Assembly: GCA_036734945.1 (NCBI GenBank)
Contig: DAIMXP010000010.1
Location: 1 to 64,000, forward strand
Direction of reading: 5' to 3'
Length of the DNA stretch: 64,000 bases
Source: UBA4733 sp036734945
Lineage (GTDB): Bacteria; Chloroflexota; UBA4733
Shown here: positions 34,450-42,813 of the stretch, one piece after another
Layout: every line of letters begins with the position of its first letter
Numbering within the stretch: the first letter of the stretch is position 1
Notes under the pieces: model-generated
The model's input: only the letters and a program-made list of their open reading frames with translations
What the model was told of the DNA's origin: nothing
Databases searched by the model: none
Made by a program: the position numbers and the translations under genes

Positions 34450-37227
34450 ATGCCGCGCAGCGTCGTCCGATACGATAAGGACCTGCCTGAAGTCCCGGAG
34501 CGCGAACCCCACCTGCCGCCGACTGCCTACCTGCGCCGCACACCCGGCAGCACCGAGGAGTTCGAGGTCGTCGAAGGCCGCCGGCCCAGCAAGCTGCTGC
34601 TTGTTAACCAGTTGCGCCTGGCCGTGGGCGAGTGGCGAGCCGCCGGCTATCCCGGCGCTTCGGACGTCACCAAACGCCTCTTCACCTACTGGTTCGCCGA
34701 AGATCATCTCATCGCCAACCGCCTCTTCCGCTACTACTTCGGCCAGCGAGAGGCCATGGAGACCATCGCCTACCTGACCGAAGTCGCGGGCAACCGCGAC
34801 GCCAAAGCGTTGGTGGAGGCCTTCGGTGAGGTCTATTACCCGGTCGGCGCAACGCAGCGCCCCTTCGACGCCGGCATCGCCCACGAAACGATGATGGACG
34901 GCACGCGGCGCATTCGCCGCTACCTCCCCGAACTGGCCGGCTTCACCGTGCAGGACCTGCCGCTGGAAAACCTGCGCCGCTACGCCTGCAAGATGGCGAC
35001 TGGCTCCGGTAAGACCGTCGTCATGGCCATGCTGGTCGCCTGGTCCTACTTCCACAGGCGCATGGTCCCCGGCTCCGACCTCTCCACCAACTTTCTGGTC
35101 GTCGCCCCCAACGTCATCGTCTATCAGCGCCTGGAGAAGGACTTCGAGAGCAACCGCATCTTCCACGACTACCCGCTGATCCCGCCGGAGTGGCAGGGCC
35201 AGTGGAGTCTGAAGGTGATCCGGCCCAGGGAAAGCGCTGAACCGGACCCCGCCGGCACCCTCTTCTTGACCAACATCCATCAGATCTACGAGTCGAAACA
35301 GGCGGTGTTCACGCCGGCCAACGCCGTCGAAGCCTTGCTCGGTCCCCGCCCTTCCCAGAACCTGGCGTCCCACGAGCGATCCATGCTGGAGCGCATCAAG
35401 AGCCTGCCCGATCTGGTCGTCATGAACGACGAGGCGCACCACGTCCACGACGAAGACCTGGAGTGGAACAAGACGCTGAGCGGCATCCACCAGGCTTTGC
35501 CCGGCGGCCTGGCGCTCTGGCTGGACTTCTCTGCCACGCCGAAAGACCAGAATGGCTCCTATTTTCCCTGGATCATCTGCGACTACCCGCTGGCCCAGGC
35601 CATCGAGGACCGCATCGTCAAAGCGCCGCTGATCGTCCACCAGGTACGGAAAGATGATCCGGAGCGCGTCACGCCCGGCAACGTGATCGAGGCCTACGGC
35701 CCCTGGCTCCTGGCGGCGCTGTCCCGCTGGCAGCAACACTACGCCACCTACCAGGAGCTGGGCCAGAAGCCGGTGCTCTTCATCATGGCCGAGCGCAACG
35801 ACCTGGCTGACGCCATCGGGGCCTGGCTGGTCGCCAATTCCGTGCAGACCGGCCTCAAGCAGAACGAGGTGCTGATCATCCACGTCAAGGAGCGTGGCAA
35901 AGAAGCGGGCGAGGTTGCCGAGCGCGACCTGGACGAGCTGCGCCAGAAAGCTCGCGACATCGATCAGCCGCGCAACCGCATCAAGGTGATCGTCAGCGTA
36001 CTCATGCTGCGTGAAGGCTGGGATGTCCGCAACGTCACCGTCGTGCTCGGCCTGCGGCCGTTCACCGCCAGCGCCAAGATCCTGCCGGAGCAGGCGGTCG
36101 GGCGCGGCCTGCGCCTGATGCTCGGGATCAGCCCGGATCGCACCCAGACGCTGGAAGTGATGGGCACGGCGGCTTTCGAGAACTTCGTCCGCGAACTGGA
36201 GGCGGAAGGCGTCGGCGTCCAGACGACTTCAACCCCGCCCGCGCCGCCGGTCAAGATCGCGCCCGTCCTGGAGAAGCTGGCCTACGATGTGGCCATTCCG
36301 CTGACCCGCCCGGTGTTCGAGCGCAACTACACGCGACTGAGCGACCTCGATCCCACGCGGCTGGAGCCGCTCTACGAGCAGCCGGAGCTGCCGGAGCCGC
36401 TGCGGCTGCGCATGGAGTTCGTCGTCACCGAGACCGGCGTCCACCAGATGGACATTGCCTACGGGACGCCGCCGCTGGCGCAGCAGCTCCTGTCCTCGAT
36501 CACCAACAAGGTCGTCGGCGAAGCCCACCTGAACGGCCAGTTCGCCCGGCTCTACCCGCTGGTGCGTGGCTACGTCGCCACCCGCTGCTTCGGCCAGGCG
36601 GTCGATCTCGAGGATGAGGAGGTCCGTTCCTTCTTGCACCAAATGCTGGTGCAGGAAGCGATTGCCAGGTATCTGGCGCGGCAGATCGGCGTCCTCACCG
36701 CCGAGCGGCGCCCCGTCCAGTTCAGTAACCAGGGCTTTCGACTGTCCCAGACCAGTCCCTTCACCTGGCGGCGCAACCTGCCGCTACTCGTCTGCCGGAA
36801 GACCGTCTTCAACCTGGTCGCCACCTACAACAGCTTTGAGAAAACCTTCGCCCAGTTCCTGGACCGCATTCCGGATATCGCACGCTTCGGCTCACTCGGT
36901 TCGACGGAGCAGGAGACGACCGGGAACTTCTACGTGAGCTACCTCAAGCCCAGCGGCGCGCTCGGCCTCTACTATCCCGACTGGGTGGCAGTACAGAGTA
37001 CGCCGAAGGGCGAGGTCAACTGGATCATCGAGACCAAGGGCCGCGTCTGGGACGGCACCGAGAACAAGGACGCGGCCATCAGCTACTGGTGCGAGCAGGT
37101 CTCCGGTCAGACCGCTGCATCCTGGCGCTACGTGCGCGTGAACCAAACGGATTTTGGCGGCGGGCAGTTCCCGTCATTTGCGGAACTGCTGGTTGCCTTG
37201 GCGGAGGTACCGCAAGCTACGTGGTGA
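34450..37227 (+). CDS. res: Type III restriction subunit Res
   Basis: A 925-residue ATP-dependent restriction subunit, which needs Mod for DNA binding and translocates or slides before cutting. Walker A is MATGSGKTVVMAML at about 182-195, the DExx box is VVMNDEAHHVHDED, motif III is WLDFSATP, and motif VI-like residues are in PEQAVGRGLRLMLG. The C-terminal nuclease core is VNWIIETKGRVWDG (E-x-K). The length and order fit the family. ATG 34450 has GGAGG upstream within the mod end. The gene itself looks intact even though mod is frameshifted, so either the mod lesion is recent or it is a sequence error. Confidence 0.93.
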   Translation: MPRSVVRYDKDLPEVPEREPHLPPTAYLRRTPGSTEEFEVVEGRRPSKLLLVNQLRLAVGEWRAAGYPGASDVTKRLFTYWFAEDHLIANRLFRYYFGQREAMETIAYLTEVAGNRDAKALVEAFGEVYYPVGATQRPFDAGIAHETMMDGTRRIRRYLPELAGFTVQDLPLENLRRYACKMATGSGKTVVMAMLVAWSYFHRRMVPGSDLSTNFLVVAPNVIVYQRLEKDFESNRIFHDYPLIPPEWQGQWSLKVIRPRESAEPDPAGTLFLTNIHQIYESKQAVFTPANAVEALLGPRPSQNLASHERSMLERIKSLPDLVVMNDEAHHVHDEDLEWNKTLSGIHQALPGGLALWLDFSATPKDQNGSYFPWIICDYPLAQAIEDRIVKAPLIVHQVRKDDPERVTPGNVIEAYGPWLLAALSRWQQHYATYQELGQKPVLFIMAERNDLADAIGAWLVANSVQTGLKQNEVLIIHVKERGKEAGEVAERDLDELRQKARDIDQPRNRIKVIVSVLMLREGWDVRNVTVVLGLRPFTASAKILPEQAVGRGLRLMLGISPDRTQTLEVMGTAAFENFVRELEAEGVGVQTTSTPPAPPVKIAPVLEKLAYDVAIPLTRPVFERNYTRLSDLDPTRLEPLYEQPELPEPLRLRMEFVVTETGVHQMDIAYGTPPLAQQLLSSITNKVVGEAHLNGQFARLYPLVRGYVATRCFGQAVDLEDEEVRSFLHQMLVQEAIARYLARQIGVLTAERRPVQFSNQGFRLSQTSPFTWRRNLPLLVCRKTVFNLVATYNSFEKTFAQFLDRIPDIARFGSLGSTEQETTGNFYVSYLKPSGALGLYYPDWVAVQSTPKGEVNWIIETKGRVWDGTENKDAAISYWCEQVSGQTAASWRYVRVNQTDFGGGQFPSFAELLVALAEVPQATW

Positions 37228-37296
37228 TCCCGGCCTGCGAGCTCTGTCTGTCGGCAGGTATTCATCCGAGTTCAGGCTAACCTACCGCTTCATCGC

Positions 37297-37324
37297 TTGA
37301 TTTCGCTAGCGAATGGTTTACAAT
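37297..37324 (+). promoter_or_regulatory. Promoter of the BrnT/BrnA-like unit
   Basis: TTGATT at 37297-37302 and TACAAT at 37319-37324 are 16 bases apart. The -10 box ends six bases before the ATG at 37331, so transcription would begin at or next to the start codon and the message would be leaderless. Confidence 0.55.
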
Positions 37325-37330
37325 AGCGGT

Positions 37331-37459
37331 ATGCCAGATATTGTGATGACGCGGCTGGTCTGGGAGGAGCGGAATCTCGCACATATCTGGGAGCGCCATA
37401 GGATGACCAAGGCGCTGGTCGAGGAAGTGTGCTATGGCGACGCGGAGAAGACACGATGA
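37331..37459 (+). pseudogene. Truncated BrnT-like toxin
   Basis: A 42-residue frame, VMTRLVWEERNLAHIWERHR then MTKALVEEVCYGDAEKTR, which matches only the first half of BrnT/DUF4258-type RNase toxins (usually about 90 residues). The conserved H of the first helix (AHIWERH) and the VEEVC-GD segment are present, but the beta-strand half with the catalytic residues is missing. It ends on ATGA shared with the next gene, so the operon layout is kept. It is probably inactive; it could have a leftover role in antitoxin regulation. Confidence 0.6.
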
Positions 37460-37746
37460 GCGAGACTTTCGGACCGGACTATCCTACCAAAGCGCACGGC
37501 AGAATCCCGGCGTTCAACAGCTACGAGGAAGAGGCGACCTATTGGGACACGCATGACTTCACGGATAAGCTCCCGATTCGCCAGGACAAGGCGCAGGCTT
37601 ATACAAAACAGATCATGTTTCGCGTCGACAGCGAATTGGATGGCGAACTCGAAACGATAGCCCGGCAGCGTGGTCTGAAGAAAGCTTCGCTCATCCGTAT
37701 GGCCTTGAAAGACTGGCTCCGCGACGAACACCGCGACGCCTCTTGA
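37456..37746 (+). CDS. BrnA/CopG-like antitoxin
   Basis: A 96-residue protein. The middle holds IPAFNSYEEEATYWDTHDFT, the segment typical of BrnA-like antitoxins, and the C-terminus is a ribbon-helix-helix (KQIMFRVDSELDGELETIAR, then KKASLIRMALKDWLRDE). ATG 37456 overlaps the stop of the truncated toxin by four bases, with GGAG about eight bases upstream. In BrnTA systems the antitoxin follows the toxin and represses the shared promoter, as this order suggests. With the toxin truncated it may persist only as a DNA-binding regulator. Confidence 0.75.
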   Translation: MSETFGPDYPTKAHGRIPAFNSYEEEATYWDTHDFTDKLPIRQDKAQAYTKQIMFRVDSELDGELETIARQRGLKKASLIRMALKDWLRDEHRDAS

Positions 37747-37913
37747 GCATCCGCTGGTCGGTGCTCCGCAAGATCGATCGGAGCGGCCAGGTAGAGCAGG
37801 GGAATGTCGCCTGTACGCGCTGCGGCGGTGTCTGGCGGTACATCGTCGGCGGCTATATTGGTGGCCTCGTCCGTCGTTGTCTGCACTGCGGGGCAATCTG
37901 GTCGCGGCGCTAA
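37743..37913 (+). CDS. Zinc-ribbon miniprotein
   Basis: A 56-residue frame starting with TTG at 37743, which overlaps the antitoxin stop as TTGA. It contains NVACTRCGGVW and later RRCLHCGAIW, two CxxC pairs 19 residues apart, each followed by a G-x-x-W pattern. This regular pattern supports a real zinc-binding protein. It is too short to be an ordinary gene call and has no ribosome site of its own, so translation would be coupled to the antitoxin. Function is unknown. Confidence 0.5.
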   Translation: MSIRWSVLRKIDRSGQVEQGNVACTRCGGVWRYIVGGYIGGLVRRCLHCGAIWSRR

Positions 37914-38004
37914 AACGGCCTGGCGACAGAAGCGCCAGGCGGAAGTTCGGTCCTGTTCGTCCCCTGGTGGCTTGCGTAGTACACTCCCCTCCGGAAGGGA
38001 CAGC

Positions 38005-41000
38005 ATGCAGCCCGTCGAAACCTATCTGAGCGCTCTGAGCAACATTCGCGCGTCGGGAGCCGGCGTTGCTGAAACCTCTTATTACAGCCCGCTGGAGCAG
38101 TTGCTGACTGCGCTTGGCGCCACGTTGACGCCGAAGGTGCATTGCATCATCCACCTGAGGAACGCAGGCGCCGGTATTCCAGACGGGGGCTTCTTCACGC
38201 CCGACCAGCTTCGTGGCCCCGCTGGTGACGACTTCCCGAGTCCGCCGCCGGCGCGCGGTGCGCTGGAGATCAAGTCGCCCAGCGAGGAGGTTGCCGCAGT
38301 CGCCCGTGGCGCGCAGGTGGCCCGCTATGTGGCGCGTTACGGCCAGGTGCTGGTGACGAACTACCGCGACTTTCTGCTCGTTGGGCGCGACAGCGCAGGA
38401 CAGCCCATCCTGCTGGAACCGTATCGTCTCGCCGAGAGCGAGGCGACCTTCTGGTCCGCCCTCGCCCTGCCCGGAAGCCTGGCGGCGACGCACGAGGAAC
38501 GGCTGACCGACTATCTGCGACGGGTGCTGGTTCACGCGGCCCCGCTGGAAACTCCTGCCGATGTCGCCTGGGTGCTGGCGTCCTATGCCCGCGATGCCCG
38601 AACACGCATCGAACGCGCCGAGCTGCCGGCGCTGGCGAGCGTGCGAGCGGCGCTCGAATCCAGCCTGGGTCTGACCTTCCAGGGGACGCGAGGCGAGCAC
38701 TTCTTCCGGTCCACGCTGGTCCAGACCCTCTTCTACGGCATCTTTTCCGCCTGGGTCCTGTGGAGCAAGAAGCAGCCGCTGGGCCGCGCCGCGGCGCCCT
38801 TCGACTGGCGCCTGACGCCGTGGGAAATCCACGTGCCGATGATCCGTGCGCTCTTCGAGCAGATCGCCATCCCGTCCAAGCTCGGGCCGCTGGGCCTGGT
38901 CGAGGTGCTGAATTGGACGGGCGCGGCGCTGGGCAGGGTCAACCGAGGCGCCTTCTTTGAGCGCTTCGAGGAGGTCCACGCTGTCCAGTACTTCTACGAG
39001 CCGTTCCTGGAAGCGTTCGATCCGGAACTGCGCAAGCAGTTGGGCGTCTGGTATACGCCGCCGGAGATCGTGCAGTACATGGTCGGCCGCGTGGACACGG
39101 TGCTCCGCGAGGAGTTAGGCATCCCCGCCGGCCTCGCTGATCCTCGGGTGTACGTGCTCGATCCGTGCTGCGGAACCGGGGCCTACCTCGTGGAGGTGGT
39201 GAAGCACATTGCGACGAAGTTGGAGGCGGGTGGCGGCGACGCGCTGCTGGCGAATGATCTCAAACAGGCCATGCTCAGCCGTGTCTTTGGCTTTGAGATC
39301 TTGCCGGCCCCGTTTGTCGTCGCGCACCTGCAGCTCGGCCTCCTGCTCCAGAACCTTGGCGCGCCGCTCTCCGCCGATGGGAAGGAGCGTCCCAGCGTCT
39401 ACCTGACGAATGCCCTCACCGGTTGGGAGGCGGCGACCGGCCCCCAGCAGCATCTGCCTTTCCCCGAGCTGGAAGAGGAACGGGATGCGGCGGAACGGGT
39501 CAAGCGCGACGCGCCAATCCTCGTGATTCTGGGCAATCCTCCCTACAACGGGTTCAGCGGTGTTGCCATCGACGAAGAGCGTGGCCTCACCACGGCCTAT
39601 CGCACCACGAAGCAGGCGCCGGCTCCCGAGGGCCAGGGGCTGAACGACCTGTACATCCGCTTCTTTCGCATGGCTGAGCGGCGCATCGTCGAGCGAACAG
39701 GCCAGGGGATCGTCTGCTACATCTCCAACTACTCCTGGCTGGATGGCCGCTCCTTCACTGGCATGCGCGAACGCTACCTGGAGGTGTTTGATCGGGTCTG
39801 GGTTGACAATCTTCACGGCGACCGCATCATTTCAGAGTATGCGCCGGATGGCCGAACGAGCGAAACGATATTCGCGATGAAAGGAACCTCGCCAGGGATC
39901 AAGATTGGGACTGCGATCAGTCTGCTCGTCGCCACGAGGTCTCTTTCAACGACCCCTACGAAATGGATATGGTATCGGGACTTGAATCAGGCTCGTGCCG
40001 ACGAGCGCCGTGCCGCCCTACTGGCAAGTGCAAGTGACCCGAAGCTGAATGACCAGTACCAGGCGCTCCAACCAGTGCTGGGTCTAGGCTTGCCATTCAA
40101 GCTAGGGCGAGTGAGTGCAACCTATCTGGAATGGCCGCTGCTCACGGATCTCCTGCCCACGTCCTTCGCCGGGGTGAAGACCAGCCGGGACGACGTTGTG
40201 GTCGACATCGACCGGGATCGCCTGATCCAGCGGATGCAGCAGTACTTCGATCCGGCGATCAGCCATGCGGACATGCTTCGGATTGCACCGGGAGCGATGG
40301 AGAGCACAGCGCGATTCGATGCGGAGCGCGTCCGCAGCTTTTTGCTCAAGCGTGGATTCAAGCCGGAATACGTTGTTCGCTATTGCTACCGTCCGTTCGA
40401 TATTCGCTGGCTCTACTGGGAGCCGGAGACAAAGCTATTGGATGAGAAGCGGACCGAGAGCTTTCCGCACGTGTTTGACGGCAACGTGTGGCTCGAAGCG
40501 CGGCAGAAGCAGCCGAAAGAAGCGTTTGATCGCGGCTACGTCGTTCGAGTGCTCGCCGACAACTTCGGCAACGGTCTCTCCAGTTTCTTCCCGCTCTATC
40601 TCGCGCCGTCCACGCGGCGCTCAACGCTCTTTGACCTGGATGCCGGCAATGGTCCGAGGCCGAACCTGAGCGTCCAGGCGCACAGTTACCTGGAGCGGCT
40701 TGCCGTTACCGAACAGGAGCTGTTCTACCATCTCGTCGCGCTGCTCCATGGGCCGGCCTATCGAACCGAGAATGGCGGCGCCCTGCGGCAAGACTGGCCG
40801 CGGCTGCCCCTGCCGGAGTCGGCGGACCTGCTGCGAGCATCGGCTGCCCTGGGGCGACAGCTTGCTGGATTGCTGGATGGAGAAGCCGCCATCGTCGACG
40901 TGCTGTCGTCCCCGTTGGGACCGGCGTTGCGCAGTGTTGGCGCTATTGCTCGGGTCGGCGGCGGCAACCTCCGAGCGGAAGACCTGGCCCTGACCGTCGG

Positions 41001-41490
41001 TTGGGGCCACAAAGGCAGGGGCAGTATCACCATGCCGGGCCAGGGGAAGATCACATCCCGGACGTATCTGGCCGAGGAACTGGAAGCCCTGCACCGCGGT
41101 GGGGTCGAGTGTCAAGGCTTGTCGGTTGACGACACCATGGCGTGCCTCGGTAGCGAGACCTGTGATGTCTATCTCAATGCCACCGCGTACTGGAAAAACG
41201 TTCCCAAGGGCGTCTGGGAGTACACCATCGCCGGCTACCAGGTCATCAAGAAGTGGCTGAGCTATCGCGAGCGGGATCTGCTGGGCCGATCGCTCACGCC
41301 TAACGAGGCGCGGGAGGTCACCGGGATGGTCCGGCGCATCGCAGCGATTCTGCTCCTGGGGGATAGGCTGGACGCAAATTACCAGTTGGTCAAGGAAGCG
41401 GCTATCCCATGGCCAGCGGAGCGTGCGGTGTCTCTCCCGGCGCTTCGTTTGCCCATCAGCGCTGAGAACGACGATGTCCCGCCCTCGTAG
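38005..41490 (+). CDS. Single-chain restriction-methylation enzyme (type IIG-like, Eco57I family)
   Basis: A 1161-residue protein combining an N-terminal nuclease, an N6-adenine methylase and a specificity domain. The nuclease core is IPDGGFFT (D60) with GALEIKSP (E88-x-K90). SAM motif I is VLDPCCGTGAYLVEVVKHI, the catalytic motif IV is VILGNPPYNGFSG, and the text before motif I (LGVWYTPPEIVQYMVGRVD) is typical of N-6 methylases. The C-terminus (RKQLG... to KKWLSYRERDLLGRSLTPNE) matches the TRD-like end of type ISP and related enzymes. No helicase motifs are present, which separates it from true type ISP. The frame opens at 37804, but ATG 38005 has a GGAAGGGA site. Cutting and modification in one chain explains the lack of partner genes. 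Confidence 0.88.
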   Translation: MQPVETYLSALSNIRASGAGVAETSYYSPLEQLLTALGATLTPKVHCIIHLRNAGAGIPDGGFFTPDQLRGPAGDDFPSPPPARGALEIKSPSEEVAAVARGAQVARYVARYGQVLVTNYRDFLLVGRDSAGQPILLEPYRLAESEATFWSALALPGSLAATHEERLTDYLRRVLVHAAPLETPADVAWVLASYARDARTRIERAELPALASVRAALESSLGLTFQGTRGEHFFRSTLVQTLFYGIFSAWVLWSKKQPLGRAAAPFDWRLTPWEIHVPMIRALFEQIAIPSKLGPLGLVEVLNWTGAALGRVNRGAFFERFEEVHAVQYFYEPFLEAFDPELRKQLGVWYTPPEIVQYMVGRVDTVLREELGIPAGLADPRVYVLDPCCGTGAYLVEVVKHIATKLEAGGGDALLANDLKQAMLSRVFGFEILPAPFVVAHLQLGLLLQNLGAPLSADGKERPSVYLTNALTGWEAATGPQQHLPFPELEEERDAAERVKRDAPILVILGNPPYNGFSGVAIDEERGLTTAYRTTKQAPAPEGQGLNDLYIRFFRMAERRIVERTGQGIVCYISNYSWLDGRSFTGMRERYLEVFDRVWVDNLHGDRIISEYAPDGRTSETIFAMKGTSPGIKIGTAISLLVATRSLSTTPTKWIWYRDLNQARADERRAALLASASDPKLNDQYQALQPVLGLGLPFKLGRVSATYLEWPLLTDLLPTSFAGVKTSRDDVVVDIDRDRLIQRMQQYFDPAISHADMLRIAPGAMESTARFDAERVRSFLLKRGFKPEYVVRYCYRPFDIRWLYWEPETKLLDEKRTESFPHVFDGNVWLEARQKQPKEAFDRGYVVRVLADNFGNGLSSFFPLYLAPSTRRSTLFDLDAGNGPRPNLSVQAHSYLERLAVTEQELFYHLVALLHGPAYRTENGGALRQDWPRLPLPESADLLRASAALGRQLAGLLDGEAAIVDVLSSPLGPALRSVGAIARVGGGNLRAEDLALTVGWGHKGRGSITMPGQGKITSRTYLAEELEALHRGGVECQGLSVDDTMACLGSETCDVYLNATAYWKNVPKGVWEYTIAGYQVIKKWLSYRERDLLGRSLTPNEAREVTGMVRRIAAILLLGDRLDANYQLVKEAAIPWPAERAVSLPALRLPISAENDDVPPS

Positions 41491-41604
41491 ATGCTTTCGC
41501 TATCGACCGCCTCAACCTGGCTTGCACAGAGAATCGTACTCATTCCTACCCTCCAGCAGCGCATTCACAAGGCAATCTGCGGCGCCGGGCGTTTTACACC
41601 GGCG

Positions 41605-41662
41605 CAGCTATGGAGCGCCGTATATCTGCATCAGAATCCATAGCTGTCGCGCTTTGAGCGCG
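41605..41662. terminator. Hairpin pair after the single-chain R-M gene
   Basis: A 10-base inverted repeat CAGCTATGGA/TCCATAGCTG (41605-41614 and 41637-41646) is followed by a tight hairpin CGCGC-TTTGA-GCGCG. A weak T-rich run follows on the plus strand. It lies in the 209-base gap between convergent genes and may end both transcripts. The support is structural only. Confidence 0.35.
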
Positions 41663-41699
41663 TGTGGTTTGTTCCTTCCCCGCCCTGTTCATTTCTACA

Positions 41700-42062
41700 C
41701 TATTTTCCGGGCACTTCTACCTCGTGGAACAAGGCGTAATGGACTGCCCAGGCCGGCGCGTTGTCGGTGGCTCGAAAGCGATCGCCGAGGCCGGTGAGGT
41801 AGTCACGGCCGCGTTCGGTTTCGCCGACGTATCGCACCAGAAACAAGGGGGACGGCTCCTGGCAGTAGGCCACCAGTTGGCGGTGGAACTGTGCCACGGC
41901 GTCCGGGAGCGGGAGGTTCGGCAACACATACCTCCTGGCGAGGTCGTCCAGGGTGCCGTCGAAGGTCGCCGGACTCGGCGTCATGTGTGCTGCCCGGCGG
42001 CGCGGCAGCGTGTCCAGGCGTAGCAAGCGTGCCAGGTTGTTCCGCGCGTTTGCTTCCGGCAT
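41700..42062 (-). CDS. Hypothetical protein
   Basis: A 120-residue protein, family not recognised. The N-terminus (ANARNNLARLLRLDTLPRRR) is basic, and the middle and end (FHRQLVAYCQEPSPLFLVRY, then NAPAWAVHYALFHEVEVPGK) look like a folded domain with several aromatic positions. ATG 42062 has GAGGAAG a few bases upstream. It stands alone between a convergent R-M gene and a divergent Uma2 gene. Confidence 0.5.
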   Translation of the reverse strand: MPEANARNNLARLLRLDTLPRRRAAHMTPSPATFDGTLDDLARRYVLPNLPLPDAVAQFHRQLVAYCQEPSPLFLVRYVGETERGRDYLTGLGDRFRATDNAPAWAVHYALFHEVEVPGK

Positions 42063-42216
42063 CGGTTGTCTTCCTCTTCGTCAATCCAACTGCTTGCTCC
42101 ATCATAATAGCTTGTGGCTGACAACGTCTCCCCACCGTATGATGGTTCTGGGTCAGGAACGGTCAGGCCTGAACTGTCGCCGGTAATCACGGCGCCAGGA
42201 ATGGGAGGAGATGCAC

Positions 42217-42804
42217 ATGGCAATCGCTGAGCACCCGGCGCCGGTGGTCACGCGGCGGCGCTTCAACGTGACGGAGTATCACCTGATGGCGGACGCCGGC
42301 ATCCTGACGGAGGCTGACCGGGTGGAGTTGATCGACGGAGAGATCCTGAAAATGAGCCCGATTGGCGCAGCGCACGGAGAATGTGTCGACGCCTTGAATG
42401 AACTGCTGACGCAGCAGGTTCGAGGCATAGCACGAGTCCGCGTGCAAGGTTCGATCCGGGTCAACGACTCGTCCGAGCCTGAGCCGGACGTTGCCGTGCT
42501 TCACCGCCGCCGCCACCGGTTGGCGCTGCCGACCGCCTCCGCTGTGTATCTGGTGATCGAGGTGGCGGACTCCTCCCGCGGCTATGATCTGGGCATCAAG
42601 CTGCCCTTCTACGCCGCCGCCGGCATCGCTGAGGCCTTCCTGGTCGACGTGATCAACGACGTGGTCGAGCGCCACACCGAGCCGCGCGACGGTACGTACC
42701 AACGTGTCGTCATAGCCCGACGTGGCGAGACGTTGAACTCCACAGTGTTGCCGATGGTAACGCTGCCGGTGGATGTCGTCCTTGGTCACGAGCTGCCCGA
42801 CTGA
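42217..42804 (+). CDS. Uma2-family PD-(D/E)xK nuclease
   Basis: A 195-residue DUF820/Uma2 protein. The fold order is FNVTEYHLMADAG, VELIDGEILKMSPIGAAH (glutamate of the first helix), SEPEPDVAVL (the PD aspartate), and YLVIEVADSS (the E-x-x core where lysine is replaced by A-D, as is usual in this family). ATG 42217 is chosen since AGGAG lies six bases upstream; ATG 42211 is too close. Uma2 proteins are highly expanded in Cyanobacteria and Chloroflexota; their role is unproven. This is one of three in the window. Confidence 0.9.
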   Translation: MAIAEHPAPVVTRRRFNVTEYHLMADAGILTEADRVELIDGEILKMSPIGAAHGECVDALNELLTQQVRGIARVRVQGSIRVNDSSEPEPDVAVLHRRRHRLALPTASAVYLVIEVADSSRGYDLGIKLPFYAAAGIAEAFLVDVINDVVERHTEPRDGTYQRVVIARRGETLNSTVLPMVTLPVDVVLGHELPD

Positions 42805-42813
42805 GCGCGCCGC

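Noticed and set aside
33661..35883. 740-residue minus-strand frame opposite mod and res
   Set aside because: It is antisense to two clearly coding genes, has V/G/H/R-rich shadow composition and no domain motif.
37432..38979. 515-residue minus-strand frame
   Set aside because: It crosses the toxin remnant, antitoxin, zinc-ribbon frame and the start of the R-M gene on the other strand; the composition is typical of an antisense shadow.
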